From the NCBI GenBank assembly GCA_943371245.1, contig CALRTY020000014.1, positions 14,528 through 78,527 on the forward strand: a stretch of DNA of 64,000 nt, read 5' to 3'. The notes beneath the pieces were generated by a model that made no database searches, was not told the origin of the DNA, and worked only from the letters and a program-made list of their open reading frames with translations. Both the position numbers and the translations under genes were made by a program. Position 1 is the first letter of the stretch. Every line of letters begins with the position of its first letter. The stretch comes from UBA5018 sp947463165 (GTDB lineage: Bacteria; Cyanobacteriota; Cyanobacteriia; PCC-6307; Cyanobiaceae). Below, one piece after another: positions 1 through 8,537 of this stretch.

Positions 1-263
1 ACCTGGGCTGCGCCACTGGCCACCCCAGCTTCGTGATGAGCAACTCATTCACCAACCAGGTGTTAGCCCAAATCGAACTGTTCACCAAGGGCGATCAGTA
101 CACCAAAGAGGTTTATGTGCTGCCCAAGCACCTAGACGAGATGGTGGCTCGCCTGCACCTGGAGAAAATCGGCGCCAAGCTAACCGAACTATCCCAACAG
201 CAGGCCGACTACATCAGCGTGCCCGTACAAGGCCCCTACAAGCCAGACCACTACCGCTATTGA
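1..263 (+). CDS. ahcY: Adenosylhomocysteinase, C-terminal part (cut by window start)
   Basis: This is the last 87 codons of S-adenosyl-L-homocysteine hydrolase, the cytosolic NAD-dependent enzyme that splits S-adenosylhomocysteine into adenosine and homocysteine in the methyl cycle. The reading frame runs from base 3 and begins LGCATGHPSFVMSNSFTNQV, the strongly conserved segment near the end of the NAD-binding region. It ends in the family's C-terminal motif GPYKPDHYRY, whose Lys and Tyr reach the partner subunit's NAD site. The tail is intact. The 5' part lies outside the window, so nothing can be said about promoter or upstream neighbours. The next gene downstream, ssb, is convergent. Confidence 0.97.
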   Translation, partial: LGCATGHPSFVMSNSFTNQVLAQIELFTKGDQYTKEVYVLPKHLDEMVARLHLEKIGAKLTELSQQQADYISVPVQGPYKPDHYRY

Positions 264-421
264 TCGTCTAGTTATATCTAGCTATCGTCTGGTTGTCATT
301 TGCTGATCTTCTGTTGATCTTCTGTCTGCCTTTTGCTCGTTGGGAGTATGGCTAGTCAGTCGCTGGTTAAATCAGCCAGCGGCCTAAAAGCCTGGCCAAG
401 GCAAGATCTGGCAAGTCGGCA

Positions 422-450
422 CCAGGCCTGAATCCTCTGCTCAGGCCTGG
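422..450. terminator. Perfect 10-bp hairpin between ahcY and ssb
   Basis: Arms ccaggcctga (422-431) and tcaggcctgg (441-450) are perfect complements around a 9-nt loop. The position between two convergent genes suggests a terminator. Absence of a T-run on either side keeps this uncertain. Confidence 0.4.
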
Positions 451-468
451 CGCTCGATCCCAGGGAAT

Positions 469-499
<31 letters not shown>

Positions 500-691
500 A
501 TGCTTGTCCGGGATTTCCCTGGCCAAGATAGGGCCAATTAACAGGGCATGGCCAGTCATAAAGATAGGCCCAGCCAGTAAGGCAGGGCCGACCGGGAATA
601 TGTCCTCAGCGATCAAGATCGGGCCAGTTTGTAAAGCAGCGCCAGCAAAGCAGAGCCAGCCATGAATGCATACCTGGCTGGCAGATCAGGC

Positions 692-1087
692 TCAGAACGG
701 CACTTCTTCCTCGCTGGGTTCGCCGCCGCCATAGCCACCACCGGCAAAGTTGCCTCCCCCGGCCGCCGCATCGCGCTTGGAGCCGAGCAGTTCAAGTCGA
801 TCGACGCGGATCACCGGTTTGGTGCGCTCCTCACCGCTAGCGCGGTCGGTCCAGCGGTCGAGCTTGAAGCTGCCGATGATGCCCAGCAAGGTGCCCTTGC
901 GCACATAGTCGGCGGCCACTTGGGCCTGCTTGCCCCAGATCTCCAGGTTGAACCAGTCGGGCTCATCGTCGCGGCTGCGGCGATTGACGGCCATGGTCAA
1001 GTTGGCAACCATGCTGCCGGATTCGAAGTAGCGCACCTCGGGATCGCGGCCGGCCCGGCCGACGAGAGTGATGGAATTGACGCCCAT
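692..1087 (-). CDS. ssb: Single-stranded DNA-binding protein
   Basis: SSB coats single-stranded DNA during replication, recombination and repair. The 131-residue product starts MGVNSITLVGRAGRDPEVRY, a typical OB-fold beginning, and the OB fold covers roughly residues 1-105. A short Gly-rich linker follows (GGGNFAGGGYGGG) and then the acidic tip EEEVPF, which in the family binds partner proteins. I chose the ATG at 1087 because the family starts here and aggaga sits about 6 bases upstream. The open frame extends further upstream but reads repeats, not SSB sequence. It is transcribed towards ahcY and is divergent from mreB. It resembles the short cyanobacterial SSBs, which are smaller than E. 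coli SSB. Confidence 0.95.
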   Translation of the reverse strand: MGVNSITLVGRAGRDPEVRYFESGSMVANLTMAVNRRSRDDEPDWFNLEIWGKQAQVAADYVRKGTLLGIIGSFKLDRWTDRASGEERTKPVIRVDRLELLGSKRDAAAGGGNFAGGGYGGGEPSEEEVPF

Positions 1088-1582
1088 GGCAGTCTCCTGG
1101 GGATGTAGTGGTGGGTGTAGTGGGTGGCGGCATGAAGCCCTGGAGCCAGCTTGGCTCCAGACTTGGTTCGCGAACCAGATCGGTTTGAGAACCAGATCGG
1201 CGCAGGCCAGATCTATTTGCTGACCCGACAGGTGCAGGCCAGGGAGGGGTGCAGACCAGACAGGCTCAGACCAGATCGGTTTGCGAACCAGAATGGTGCA
1301 GGCCAGAAAGGCGGAAACCATGATGGAGCAAACCTTGATGGAGCAGTGCGGCCAGCAACTGCTTCCTGGGCTTTGGGGCCAGCTCGCCTTGGCATAGAGC
1401 GCCTTGGCTTAGATCGCTTTTGGCTGGCTGGCCATGGATAACTGGCCTTCGCATGGCCCGGGATGGGCCCTGGGCTGATGGCGCCCCTCCAGCGCCGCTT
1501 CTCTGCCACCACAAGGAGAGTGCCACCGCCTGGAGCATCTGTAACACCCACCTATGATCGACCTCTTGAAGGCCGGTCAGCA
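1088..1582. repeat. Divergent ssb/mreB intergenic region filled with degenerate repeats
   Basis: No recognisable gene is present. From about 1150 to 1440 the sequence is a patchwork of short, diverged repeats with recurring words such as accagatcggtttg, gaaccaga, gcaggccaga and gatggagca. Spacing is roughly 14-15 nt where it can be followed. The region must carry the ssb and mreB promoters, but no convincing sigma-70 pair stood out. Confidence 0.55.
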
Positions 1583-2629
1583 GTGTTTTTCCGTCGGTTT
1601 CAGTTCTCCCGCGACATCGGCATTGACCTGGGGACAGCCAACACCTTGATGTACGTGTCCGGCAAGGGCATCGTGCTGCAGGAGCCTTCGGTGGTGGCTC
1701 TCGATCTGGAGCGGGGCGTGCCCCTGGCGGTGGGTGATGAAGCCAAATTGATGCTCGGCCGCACCCCCGGCAACATCCGCGCGGTGCGACCCCTGCGCGA
1801 TGGCGTGATCGCCGATTTCGACGCCGCCGAGCAGATGATCAAAACCTTTATCCAAAAGGGCAATGAAGGGCGCGACATCAGGGCGCCCCGCCTGGTGATC
1901 GGCATCCCCAGCGGCGTCACCGGCGTGGAGCGCCGGGCGGTGCGCGAGGCCGGCCTGGCCGGTGCCCGCGAGGTGCACCTGATCGATGAGCCGGTGGCCG
2001 CCGCCATTGGCGCCGGGCTGCCGGTTACCGAACCGGTGGGCACGATGATGGTGGATATCGGCGGTGGCACCACCGAAGTGGCGGTGCTCAGTCTCGGCGG
2101 CACTGTGTTAAGCGAGTCGGTGCGGGTGGCGGGCGACGAACTCAGCGACGCCATCGGCATCTATCTGAAAAAGGTGCACAACCTGGTGGTGGGCGAGCGC
2201 ACGGCTGAGGAGATCAAAATTCGGATCGGCTCGGCCTTCCCCGATGACGACCACGACAACACCTCCATGGATGTGCGCGGCCTGCACCTGCTCAGTGGCC
2301 TGCCCCGCACCATCAATGTGCGCGCCGGCGACATCCGCGAAGCCATGGCCGAGCCCTTGAATGTGATCGTTGAGGCCGTGAAGCGCACCCTGGAGCGCAC
2401 CCCGCCTGAACTGGCGGCCGACATCGTCGATCGCGGCATCATGTTGGCCGGTGGCGGTGCCTTGGTGCGCGGCATCACCGACCTGATCAGCCACGAGACC
2501 GGCATCCTCACCCACGTGGCCGAGAATCCATTGCTCTGTGTGGTGAACGGCTGCGGCATGGTGCTGGAGGACTACAAGCGCCTCGAACGCGTGCTCGACA
2601 CCCCCGACTTCGTGCGTCAGTCGAGCTGA
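1583..2629 (+). CDS. mreB: Rod-shape-determining actin homologue MreB
   Basis: MreB is the bacterial actin that forms membrane-associated filaments guiding cell-wall synthesis and cell shape. The 348-residue product starts MFFRRFQFSRDIGIDLGTAN with the actin phosphate-1 loop. Phosphate-2 (MVDIGGGTTEVAVLS) and the adenosine motif (GIMLAGGGALVRGI) follow. Length matches the family (about 345). I chose the GTG at 1583, where family homology begins, with gaagg about 11 bases upstream. An in-frame ATG at 1463 would add 40 residues unlike MreB. It is first gene of mreB-mreC-mreD (5 bp to mreC). Confidence 0.95.
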   Translation: MFFRRFQFSRDIGIDLGTANTLMYVSGKGIVLQEPSVVALDLERGVPLAVGDEAKLMLGRTPGNIRAVRPLRDGVIADFDAAEQMIKTFIQKGNEGRDIRAPRLVIGIPSGVTGVERRAVREAGLAGAREVHLIDEPVAAAIGAGLPVTEPVGTMMVDIGGGTTEVAVLSLGGTVLSESVRVAGDELSDAIGIYLKKVHNLVVGERTAEEIKIRIGSAFPDDDHDNTSMDVRGLHLLSGLPRTINVRAGDIREAMAEPLNVIVEAVKRTLERTPPELAADIVDRGIMLAGGGALVRGITDLISHETGILTHVAENPLLCVVNGCGMVLEDYKRLERVLDTPDFVRQSS

Positions 2630-2634
2630 TTCCA

Positions 2635-3381
2635 ATGCAGGCCGGCCGCGGCTTTCGAGTTGGTCAGCTGCGCTCCATCGGCCGTCTCTGGCCCTGGTTG
2701 CTGCTGCTGCTGGCCCTGCTGGGGATCCGCCTCAGCAAGGGAGCCCCGCTGGCCGATGCCTATGCCCTGCTGAGCAGACCCTTCTGGCCGGGCAGCGCCC
2801 AGAGCGAATGGCTGCGCTCGGCCCAGCAACTCGACCAGCAGAGCCAGCTGCTGCAGCTGCGTAGCGACAACACTCGCCTGCGGCGCCTGCTGCAGTTGGC
2901 GGGGGGCGATAACAGCTTGATCGGCGCCGCCGTGATCTCGCGGCAGAGCTCTGGATGGTGGCACCAGCTGCTGATCGGCAAGGGCTCCCTAGACGGCGTC
3001 AGCGCCGGCGCCGCCGTACTGGCCCCCGGCGGACTGCTGGGACGGGTTGCCTCCACCACCCCCACCACCGCCGCCGTGCAGCTGCTCAGCGACGACGGCA
3101 GCCGCGTGGGGGTATGGGTACCGCGGATCCGCCGCCATGGCCTGCTCACCGGCCTGGGCACTGCCAGGCCGGTGCTGCGCTTTCTGGAGAAGGACCCCGG
3201 CGTGCGGCCCGGCGATGTGGTGGTCACCTCCCCCGCCAGCACCCTGGTGCCGCCCAACATCACCGTTGGGGTGGTGCAAAGTGTCGACGATCTGGCGGTG
3301 CCGGCCAGCGAGGCGGTGGTGCAGCTCAGCGCCCCTGTGGAGGCCGTGGACTGGGTTCAGGTGCGCCGGGGGGAGCGCTGA
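2635..3381 (+). CDS. mreC: Rod shape-determining protein MreC
   Basis: MreC is an inner-membrane scaffold linking MreB filaments to periplasmic cell-wall enzymes. The 248-residue product has a short basic cytoplasmic N-terminus and one membrane helix at about residues 17-33 (LWPWLLLLLALLGI). A Gln/Leu-rich coiled coil covers about 58-88, and two beta domains carry the family features PGGLLGRV and GDVVVTSPAS. It sits 5 bp after mreB and its TGA overlaps the ATG of mreD by one base, indicating co-translation. Order and length fit the standard mreBCD cluster. Confidence 0.93.
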   Translation: MQAGRGFRVGQLRSIGRLWPWLLLLLALLGIRLSKGAPLADAYALLSRPFWPGSAQSEWLRSAQQLDQQSQLLQLRSDNTRLRRLLQLAGGDNSLIGAAVISRQSSGWWHQLLIGKGSLDGVSAGAAVLAPGGLLGRVASTTPTTAAVQLLSDDGSRVGVWVPRIRRHGLLTGLGTARPVLRFLEKDPGVRPGDVVVTSPASTLVPPNITVGVVQSVDDLAVPASEAVVQLSAPVEAVDWVQVRRGER

Positions 3382-3881
3382 TGGCGGCGCTGCATCGCCA
3401 CAGCTGGTGTGCCGCCACGGCATTGATGGTGCCGCTACTCACCCTGGCCGCTCCCCAGCTGCTCAAGCTCGATGGCGTGGCGCCGGCCTGGGCGGTGCTC
3501 TGGCTGCTGCCCTGGGCCCTGGTGGATGGGCCGGTCTCCGGCACCGTGGCCGGGGTGGCTCTGGGGCTGGCCCTGGACAGCCTGCAGCTGGGACCGGCCA
3601 GTGAACTGCCCGCCCTGGCGTTACTGGGTTGGTGGTGGGGCCGCATCGGCCGCCAGGGGCCGCCGATCGAGCGCAGTTTCAGTTTGGGTTTACTAGCGCT
3701 GCTTGGCTGTCTGCTGCTCAACTTGAGCCTGCTGGTGCCAAACGCCTGGCAAGGCGAACTGGGCTGGAGCCAGCTGCAGACCCTGCTCGCCCAAACCCTG
3801 CTCACGGCCCTGTTGGCACCGATGCTCTGTTCTCTGCAGCTGTTGTTGTGGCGCCAGCAGACCGCTGGCCCCAAGGGTTGA
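3381..3881 (+). CDS. mreD: MreD-like rod shape membrane protein
   Basis: The 166-residue hydrophobic protein overlaps the mreC stop by one base. It has about five predicted membrane segments, for example ALMVPLLTLAAPQLL, WAVLWLLPWALVDG, LLALLGCLLLNLSLLV and TLLTALLAPMLCSLQLLL. MreD proteins are poorly conserved in sequence, so the call rests mainly on position after mreC, size and topology. In the family it joins MreC and RodA/PBP2 in the elongation machinery. It is followed after 3 bp by a solute-binding lipoprotein gene, so all four may form one transcript. Confidence 0.75.
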   Translation: MAALHRHSWCAATALMVPLLTLAAPQLLKLDGVAPAWAVLWLLPWALVDGPVSGTVAGVALGLALDSLQLGPASELPALALLGWWWGRIGRQGPPIERSFSLGLLALLGCLLLNLSLLVPNAWQGELGWSQLQTLLAQTLLTALLAPMLCSLQLLLWRQQTAGPKG

Positions 3882-3884
3882 TCG

Positions 3885-5228
3885 ATGCTTATCCCCAGGC
3901 GCCACCTGCTGAAGCTGCTGGCCGCTGGCTCGGCCGCCACCACCCTGGCCGCCGCCGGCTGCATGCGCCAGGGCCCAGGCGGCGGGTCGGCTGATGGGCC
4001 TGCTGGTGGCACAGAAATCAATTTCTGGAGCCTGGATCTGGCTCCAAAGTTCAACGACACCATCGAGGCGGTGATCGCCGTCTGGGAGGGCCAGCACCCG
4101 GGCATGAGGGTGCGCTGGACCGACGTGCCCTGGGCCCAGGTGGAGCGCAAGTTGTTGGCGGCGGTATTCGCCCGCACCGCGCCCGATCTGGTGAATCTGA
4201 ACCCGCCTTTTGCCGCCAATTTGGCCAGCAAGGGGGGGCTGCTCGATCTGGAGCCGCTGCTGCCCCCCGGCGCCCCCCAGGGCTACCTGCCGGCGATTTG
4301 GCAGGCCGGTCGTCAACAGGGCCAGCAGTTCGCCATCCCCTGGTACCTGACGGTGCGGATTTCGATGGCCAACCGGCGCCTGCTGCAGCAGGCCGGCTGC
4401 GAGGCGCCACCGCGCCATTGGCGGCAGCTGCCGGCCTTCGCGGAGCGCATCAAGCGGCGTACGGGCCGCTATGCGCTGTTTGTGACGGCGGTGCCGGATG
4501 ACTCCGCCGAGCTGCTGGAAATCCTGGTGCAGATGGGGGTGCAGCTGCTGGATGAGCGGCGCCGGGCGGCCTTCGACAGCCCGGCGGGCCGCCAGGCATT
4601 TGGCTTCTGGAGCGACCTCTACCGCCGCGGCCTGCTGCCCCAGGAGGTGGTGAGCCAGGGCTACCGCCGGGCCATCGAGCTCTATCAATCCGGCGACCTG
4701 GCTCTGGTGGCCACCGGCCCGGATTTTTTGCGCAACCTGCAGACAAACGCTCCAGGCATCGCCGCCGTCACCGAACCCCATCCGCCGATCACCGGCGACA
4801 GCGGCATTCGCAGGGGGGTGAGCAACGTGGCGGTGATGAATTTGGTGGTGCCTCGCCAGAGCGCCGTGGCGGCGGCGGCCGTCGATTTCGGCCTGTTCCT
4901 CACCAACGCCGCCCACCAATTGGCCTTCGCGGAGCAGGCCCGGGTGCTGCCCTCCTCCAGCCTTGCCCTGGCCCAGCTGCAGCGCCAACTGGACCGAGAA
5001 GCGCTCATTCCTGGTGCTGAGGGGCTGGTGCATCGGGCCCGGCTGCTGTCGGCCCAAACCCTGAACCGGGCCCAGGTGCTGGTGCCGGCGATGCCGGGGG
5101 TGAAGCGGTTGCAGGCAATTGTCTATACCCAGCTGCAACGGGCGATGCTGGGCCAGGTGAGCAGTGACAGGGCCCTGGCCACCGCCGCCGCCGAGTGGAA
5201 TCTCTATGCCAAGGCCCGCTGGCCCTGA
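3885..5228 (+). CDS. ABC transporter solute-binding lipoprotein (sugar family 1)
   Basis: The 447-residue protein begins with an Arg-Arg signal (PRRHLLKLLAAGSAATTLAA) ending in a lipobox AAGC. It is therefore exported and lipid-anchored, possibly by the Tat route. The rest matches extracellular solute-binding protein family 1: INFWSLDLAPKFNDTIEAVI, a hinge region around TAPDLVNLNPPFA, and RGVSNVAVMNLVVPRQS near the middle. Such proteins deliver sugars or glycerol derivatives to an ABC importer. No permease or ATPase gene is adjacent and its ligand cannot be assigned. It lies 3 bp after mreD. The preceding context is cell-shape genes, which may be only positional. Confidence 0.8.
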   Translation: MLIPRRHLLKLLAAGSAATTLAAAGCMRQGPGGGSADGPAGGTEINFWSLDLAPKFNDTIEAVIAVWEGQHPGMRVRWTDVPWAQVERKLLAAVFARTAPDLVNLNPPFAANLASKGGLLDLEPLLPPGAPQGYLPAIWQAGRQQGQQFAIPWYLTVRISMANRRLLQQAGCEAPPRHWRQLPAFAERIKRRTGRYALFVTAVPDDSAELLEILVQMGVQLLDERRRAAFDSPAGRQAFGFWSDLYRRGLLPQEVVSQGYRRAIELYQSGDLALVATGPDFLRNLQTNAPGIAAVTEPHPPITGDSGIRRGVSNVAVMNLVVPRQSAVAAAAVDFGLFLTNAAHQLAFAEQARVLPSSSLALAQLQRQLDREALIPGAEGLVHRARLLSAQTLNRAQVLVPAMPGVKRLQAIVYTQLQRAMLGQVSSDRALATAAAEWNLYAKARWP

Positions 5229-5533
5229 TCGGTGAAGGCCCGCTGGCTTGATGGGCCGGCGCCGAGGCTGTGCCCCCTGGGCGAGGCGGATAAGCGGCAA
5301 AACCGCCGCGCTTGATCGGCTGGCGAAACCTTGCTGGCAAAAATTTGCTGGTAGAAATCAGCCGCTGAAAAGTTCACTGGCGCAGAGCTGCCCCGCGAAA
5401 AGCGTTCTGGGCAAAGGCTTTCTGCAGAAAAGCTTAAATGTGCTCAAAACGCCCCGTCGACGGGGTTTCTGAGGGGTGACCCAAGCCCTTGCCGAGGGTT
5501 ATGGTTGCGATTCTTCACCCCGCCGATGGCTAG
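5229..5533. other. Intergenic region with degenerate repeats and a terminator
   Basis: No gene is seen. From about 5305 to 5440 there are imperfect units of about 14 nt of the type aaaccttgctggca / aaaatttgctggta / gaaatcagccgctg / aaaagttcactggc. They end just before the hairpin at 5452-5465. Confidence 0.5.
5452..5468 (+). terminator. Probable rho-independent terminator after the mre transcript
   Basis: The palindrome ccccgtcgacgggg (5452-5465) forms a 5-bp GC stem with a 4-base tcga loop, is preceded by aaaac and followed by tttct. It lies about 225 bp beyond the solute-binding protein gene and about 70 bp before the response regulator start. Confidence 0.55.
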
Positions 5534-6316
5534 ATGCACGCTGACGACGGCTCCAGTCAGCTCTCGGTCGAGCCCAGGGCGACCCTGCTGATTGTCGACG
5601 ACGAAGCAGCGGTGCGCCGGGTGCTGGTGATGCGCCTGCAGCTGGCCGGCTACCGGGTGGTCTGCGCGGAAGACGGAGAGGAGGCGCTGACTCTGTTCCA
5701 TCAGGAGCAACCCGATCTGGTGGTGCTCGACGTGATGCTGCCCAAGTTGGATGGCTTCGCCGTCTGCCGGCGACTGCGGGCCGAATCCTGTGTGCCGATC
5801 ATCTTTCTCACGGCCCTGGATAACGTGGCCGAGCGGGTTTCAGGCCTGGATCTGGGGGCCGATGACTACCTGCCCAAACCCTTCAGTCCCAAGGAGCTGG
5901 AGGCCCGCATCGCCACAATCCTGCGGCGGATGGGCAAAGGCGCGGCCGTCACTGAACCCCGCGAGCAATCCAATGGCACCGGGGTGATGCGGCTGGGGGA
6001 CCTGGTGGTCGATACCAACCGGCGCCAGGTGACCCGCGATGGTGAGCGCATCGCCCTCACCTACACCGAATTCAGCCTGCTGGAGCTGCTGTTCCGCGAA
6101 CCCGGCCGGGTGGTGCCCAGGGCCGAGATCCTCGAACAACTCTGGGGCTATCCGCCGCGCCGCGCCGCCGACCTGCGGGTGGTGGATGTCTACGTGGCCC
6201 GCCTGCGCGGCAAGCTCGAACCCGATCCCCGCAATCCAGAACTGATCCTCACGGTGCGGGGCACCGGCTACGCCTCCCAGCGGATGGGTGAACTGGCCCT
6301 CTCAGCCGTGGGCTGA
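5534..6316 (+). CDS. rpaB: OmpR/PhoB-type response regulator, RpaB-like
   Basis: The 260-residue protein has an N-terminal receiver domain (about 17-135) with acidic pocket VDDE, phosphoacceptor Asp66 in VVLDVMLPKLDG and Lys115 in DDYLPKPFSPKELEARI. A C-terminal winged helix follows (about 152-255; FSLLELLFREPG, AEILEQLWGY, ELILTVRGTGY). The linker and the phrase PNPELILT-RGTGY-type ending are closer to RpaB (Ycf27) than to RpaA. In cyanobacteria RpaB controls high-light and photosystem genes. The loop WGYPPRRAADLRVVDVYVARLR differs somewhat from classic RpaB, so a lineage-specific paralogue is possible. It stands alone without a histidine kinase and precedes lysS by 87 bp. Confidence 0.7.
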   Translation: MHADDGSSQLSVEPRATLLIVDDEAAVRRVLVMRLQLAGYRVVCAEDGEEALTLFHQEQPDLVVLDVMLPKLDGFAVCRRLRAESCVPIIFLTALDNVAERVSGLDLGADDYLPKPFSPKELEARIATILRRMGKGAAVTEPREQSNGTGVMRLGDLVVDTNRRQVTRDGERIALTYTEFSLLELLFREPGRVVPRAEILEQLWGYPPRRAADLRVVDVYVARLRGKLEPDPRNPELILTVRGTGYASQRMGELALSAVG

Positions 6317-6403
6317 GCCAGCCTCTAGAGAGCTGATAGAGAGCCGATAGCGGGCCGATCGGGAAACGAAAACATCGCCGGCCAGGTTTGATCGTCCTGC
6401 AGG

Positions 6404-7957
6404 ATGGCTCCTGCTGAGATCCCCGCATCCGTGTCTGAGCTGCGTGAGACCCGCCTGGAGAAAGGCAAGGCCCTGGCAGCTCTAGGCCAGGGGCCCTACG
6501 CCCTGCGCTTCCAACCAAGCCACAGCACCGCTGTCCTGCAGCGGGATCACACCGACCTGGCCAACGGCGAGGAACGGGAGCTGGCGGTGGCGGTGGCCGG
6601 CCGGGTGATGACCCGCCGGGTGATGGGCAAGTTGGCCTTTTTCACCCTCGCCGATGAATCCGGCCCGATCCAGCTCTACATCGAGAAGGCCACTCTCCAG
6701 GCGGCCCAGCCTGACAATCCCGAGGTTTTCGCCCAGCTCACCTCCCTGGTGGATGCCGGAGACTTGATTGGCGTGCAGGGCAGCCTCAAGCGCACCGACC
6801 GGGGCGAGCTTTCGGTGAAGGTGAAGGGCTGGTCGATGCTCAGCAAGAGCCTGCAGCCCCTGCCCGATAAGTGGCATGGCCTGGCGGATGTGGAGACCCG
6901 CTACCGCCAGCGCTATCTCGACCTGATCGTCTCGCCCCAGACCCGCGAGACCTTCCGCCGCCGAGCCCTGGCCGTGAGCACCATGCGCCGCTGGCTGGAT
7001 GGGAAAGGCTTCCTGGAGATTGAAACCCCGGTGCTGCAAAGCGTGCCGGGCGGCGCCGATGCCCGGCCCTTCGAGACCCACCACAACGCCCTCGATCTAC
7101 CCCTCACCCTGCGCATCGCCACCGAGCTGCACCTGAAGCGGCTGGTGGTGGGCGGTTTTGAGCGGGTGTACGAGCTGGGTCGCATCTTCCGCAACGAGGG
7201 GGTGAGCACCCGCCACAACCCCGAGTTCACCTCGGTGGAGATCTACCAGGCCTACGCCGACTACACCGACATGATGGAGCTCACCGAGCGGCTGATCGCC
7301 GAGGTGTGCCAGCAGGTGTGCGGCGGCACCCGGATCAGCTACCAGGGCACCGAGATCGAGCTGACGCCCCCCTGGCGGCGGGCCACCATGCATTCGCTGG
7401 TGCAGGAGGCCACCGGTTTGGATTTCACGACCTTCACCAGCCGCGAACAGGCCGCTGGCGCCATGGAAGCCCTGGGCCTGGAGACGCCGGCCCTGGCGGA
7501 TTCCGTTGGCCGGCTGCTGGTGGAGGCCTTCGAGCAGCGGGTGGAGGCCAGCTTGATCCAGCCCACCTTCGTGCTCGATTACCCGGTGGAAAACTCGCCC
7601 CTGGCCCGCGCTCACCGCAGCAAACCGGGCCTGGTGGAGCGCTTCGAGCTGTTCATCGTGGGCCGCGAAACCGCCAATGCCTTCAGTGAGCTGATCGATC
7701 CGGTGGACCAGCGCCAGCGGCTGCAGGCTCAGCAGCAGCGCCGGGCCGCGGGCGATCTGGAGGCCCAGGGCGTGGACGAGGACTTCCTCCAGGCCCTGGA
7801 GGTGGGCATGCCCCCCACCGGCGGTCTGGGCATCGGCATCGACCGGCTGGTGATGCTGCTCACCGACAGCGCTTCGATCCGCGACGTAATCGCCTTCCCC
7901 CTGCTGCGACCAGAGGCCAAAACCAGCCAGCGGCCAGAGGCCGAGTCCCCCAGCTGA
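6404..7957 (+). CDS. lysS: Lysyl-tRNA synthetase (class II)
   Basis: LysRS charges tRNA-Lys with lysine. The 517-residue product has the anticodon-binding OB domain (about 60-165; AGRVMTRRVMGKLAFFTLAD) and the class II core. The core shows motif 2 (FERVYELGRIFRNEGVSTRHNPEFT) and motif 3 (GGLGIGIDRLVMLLTD near residue 470). Length is usual for bacterial class II LysRS. The N-terminal roughly 35 residues (VSELRETRLEKGKALAALGQ) form the typical leading helix. It follows the response regulator gene on the same strand by 87 bp, with a short gagagctgata-like repeat between. Confidence 0.97.
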   Translation: MAPAEIPASVSELRETRLEKGKALAALGQGPYALRFQPSHSTAVLQRDHTDLANGEERELAVAVAGRVMTRRVMGKLAFFTLADESGPIQLYIEKATLQAAQPDNPEVFAQLTSLVDAGDLIGVQGSLKRTDRGELSVKVKGWSMLSKSLQPLPDKWHGLADVETRYRQRYLDLIVSPQTRETFRRRALAVSTMRRWLDGKGFLEIETPVLQSVPGGADARPFETHHNALDLPLTLRIATELHLKRLVVGGFERVYELGRIFRNEGVSTRHNPEFTSVEIYQAYADYTDMMELTERLIAEVCQQVCGGTRISYQGTEIELTPPWRRATMHSLVQEATGLDFTTFTSREQAAGAMEALGLETPALADSVGRLLVEAFEQRVEASLIQPTFVLDYPVENSPLARAHRSKPGLVERFELFIVGRETANAFSELIDPVDQRQRLQAQQQRRAAGDLEAQGVDEDFLQALEVGMPPTGGLGIGIDRLVMLLTDSASIRDVIAFPLLRPEAKTSQRPEAESPS

Positions 7958-8106
7958 CTCCCCGAGCTGACCAGAATCTGGTAGCAGCTGCTCGGCGCGA
8001 CCCCTAGCCCCGCAGGATCTGGCGGGCCAGGTGGATCGGGAGAGGATCGGTTGCAGTGGGATAATTCTCGGGAGTGAGCAATCTCCCCCAGCCGGGTACC
8101 AATTCC

Positions 8107-8370
8107 ATGAGCGGTGAGCGCGTTGGTTTTCGCTTTCAACACGCCGACGCGGTGGTGAAGCGCAACCCCCAGGGCCGCTCCCGTCGCGGTTGGGTGATGG
8201 AGCCTGTGGAGCAGACCACCAGTAGGGGCACCAAGATGCCGGCCTATCGCATCCGCTGGCGTGATAGCGAACGCCCGGAGATCGTGCTGCAGCACATGCT
8301 TATTGCCGATCCCGACCCCACCCCGCCCCCCGAGGGCGTCAGCCTGATGCCCCCGGCCCCCAAGGTTTGA
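8107..8370 (+). CDS. Conserved cyanobacterial small protein of unknown function
   Basis: The 87-residue product begins MSGERVGFRFQHADAVVKRN and contains the basic stretch GRSRRGWVMEPVEQTTSRGT followed by YRIRWRDSERPEIVLQHMLI and a Pro-rich end (PPPEGVSLMPPAPKV). From memory this matches a short protein conserved across Synechococcus and Prochlorococcus with no assigned role. The ATG at 8107 is preferred, and a GTG at 8074 in frame would add 11 residues. It is soluble with no signal peptide, and a hairpin terminator follows at 8392. Confidence 0.75.
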   Translation: MSGERVGFRFQHADAVVKRNPQGRSRRGWVMEPVEQTTSRGTKMPAYRIRWRDSERPEIVLQHMLIADPDPTPPPEGVSLMPPAPKV

Positions 8371-8391
8371 TTTCAGTTTTAATTGGATCCC

Positions 8392-8416
8392 AGCCTGTCT
8401 AAACAGGCTCTGTTTA
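8392..8416 (+). terminator. Rho-independent terminator
   Basis: Arms agcctgt (8392-8398) and acaggct (8403-8409) around a 4-base ctaa loop are followed by ctgttta. It lies 22 bp after the stop of the small conserved gene. Confidence 0.6.
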
Positions 8417-8537
8417 TGGGCGATCTGTCAAGCATCTACTGGATTACATGGGCTTGAGACTGGATTGGGCGCTCCACTCAGCAACTTCATATTCAGGGTT
8501 GTAATCAGCGCACCAGGCTCAATCAGGAGCTCAAGAT

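Noticed and set aside
3693..5300. Long open frame on the minus strand opposite the solute-binding protein and mreD
   Set aside because: Its translation is a His/Gln/Arg/Gly-rich shadow typical of the antisense of GC-rich genes; the plus-strand genes have recognised families.
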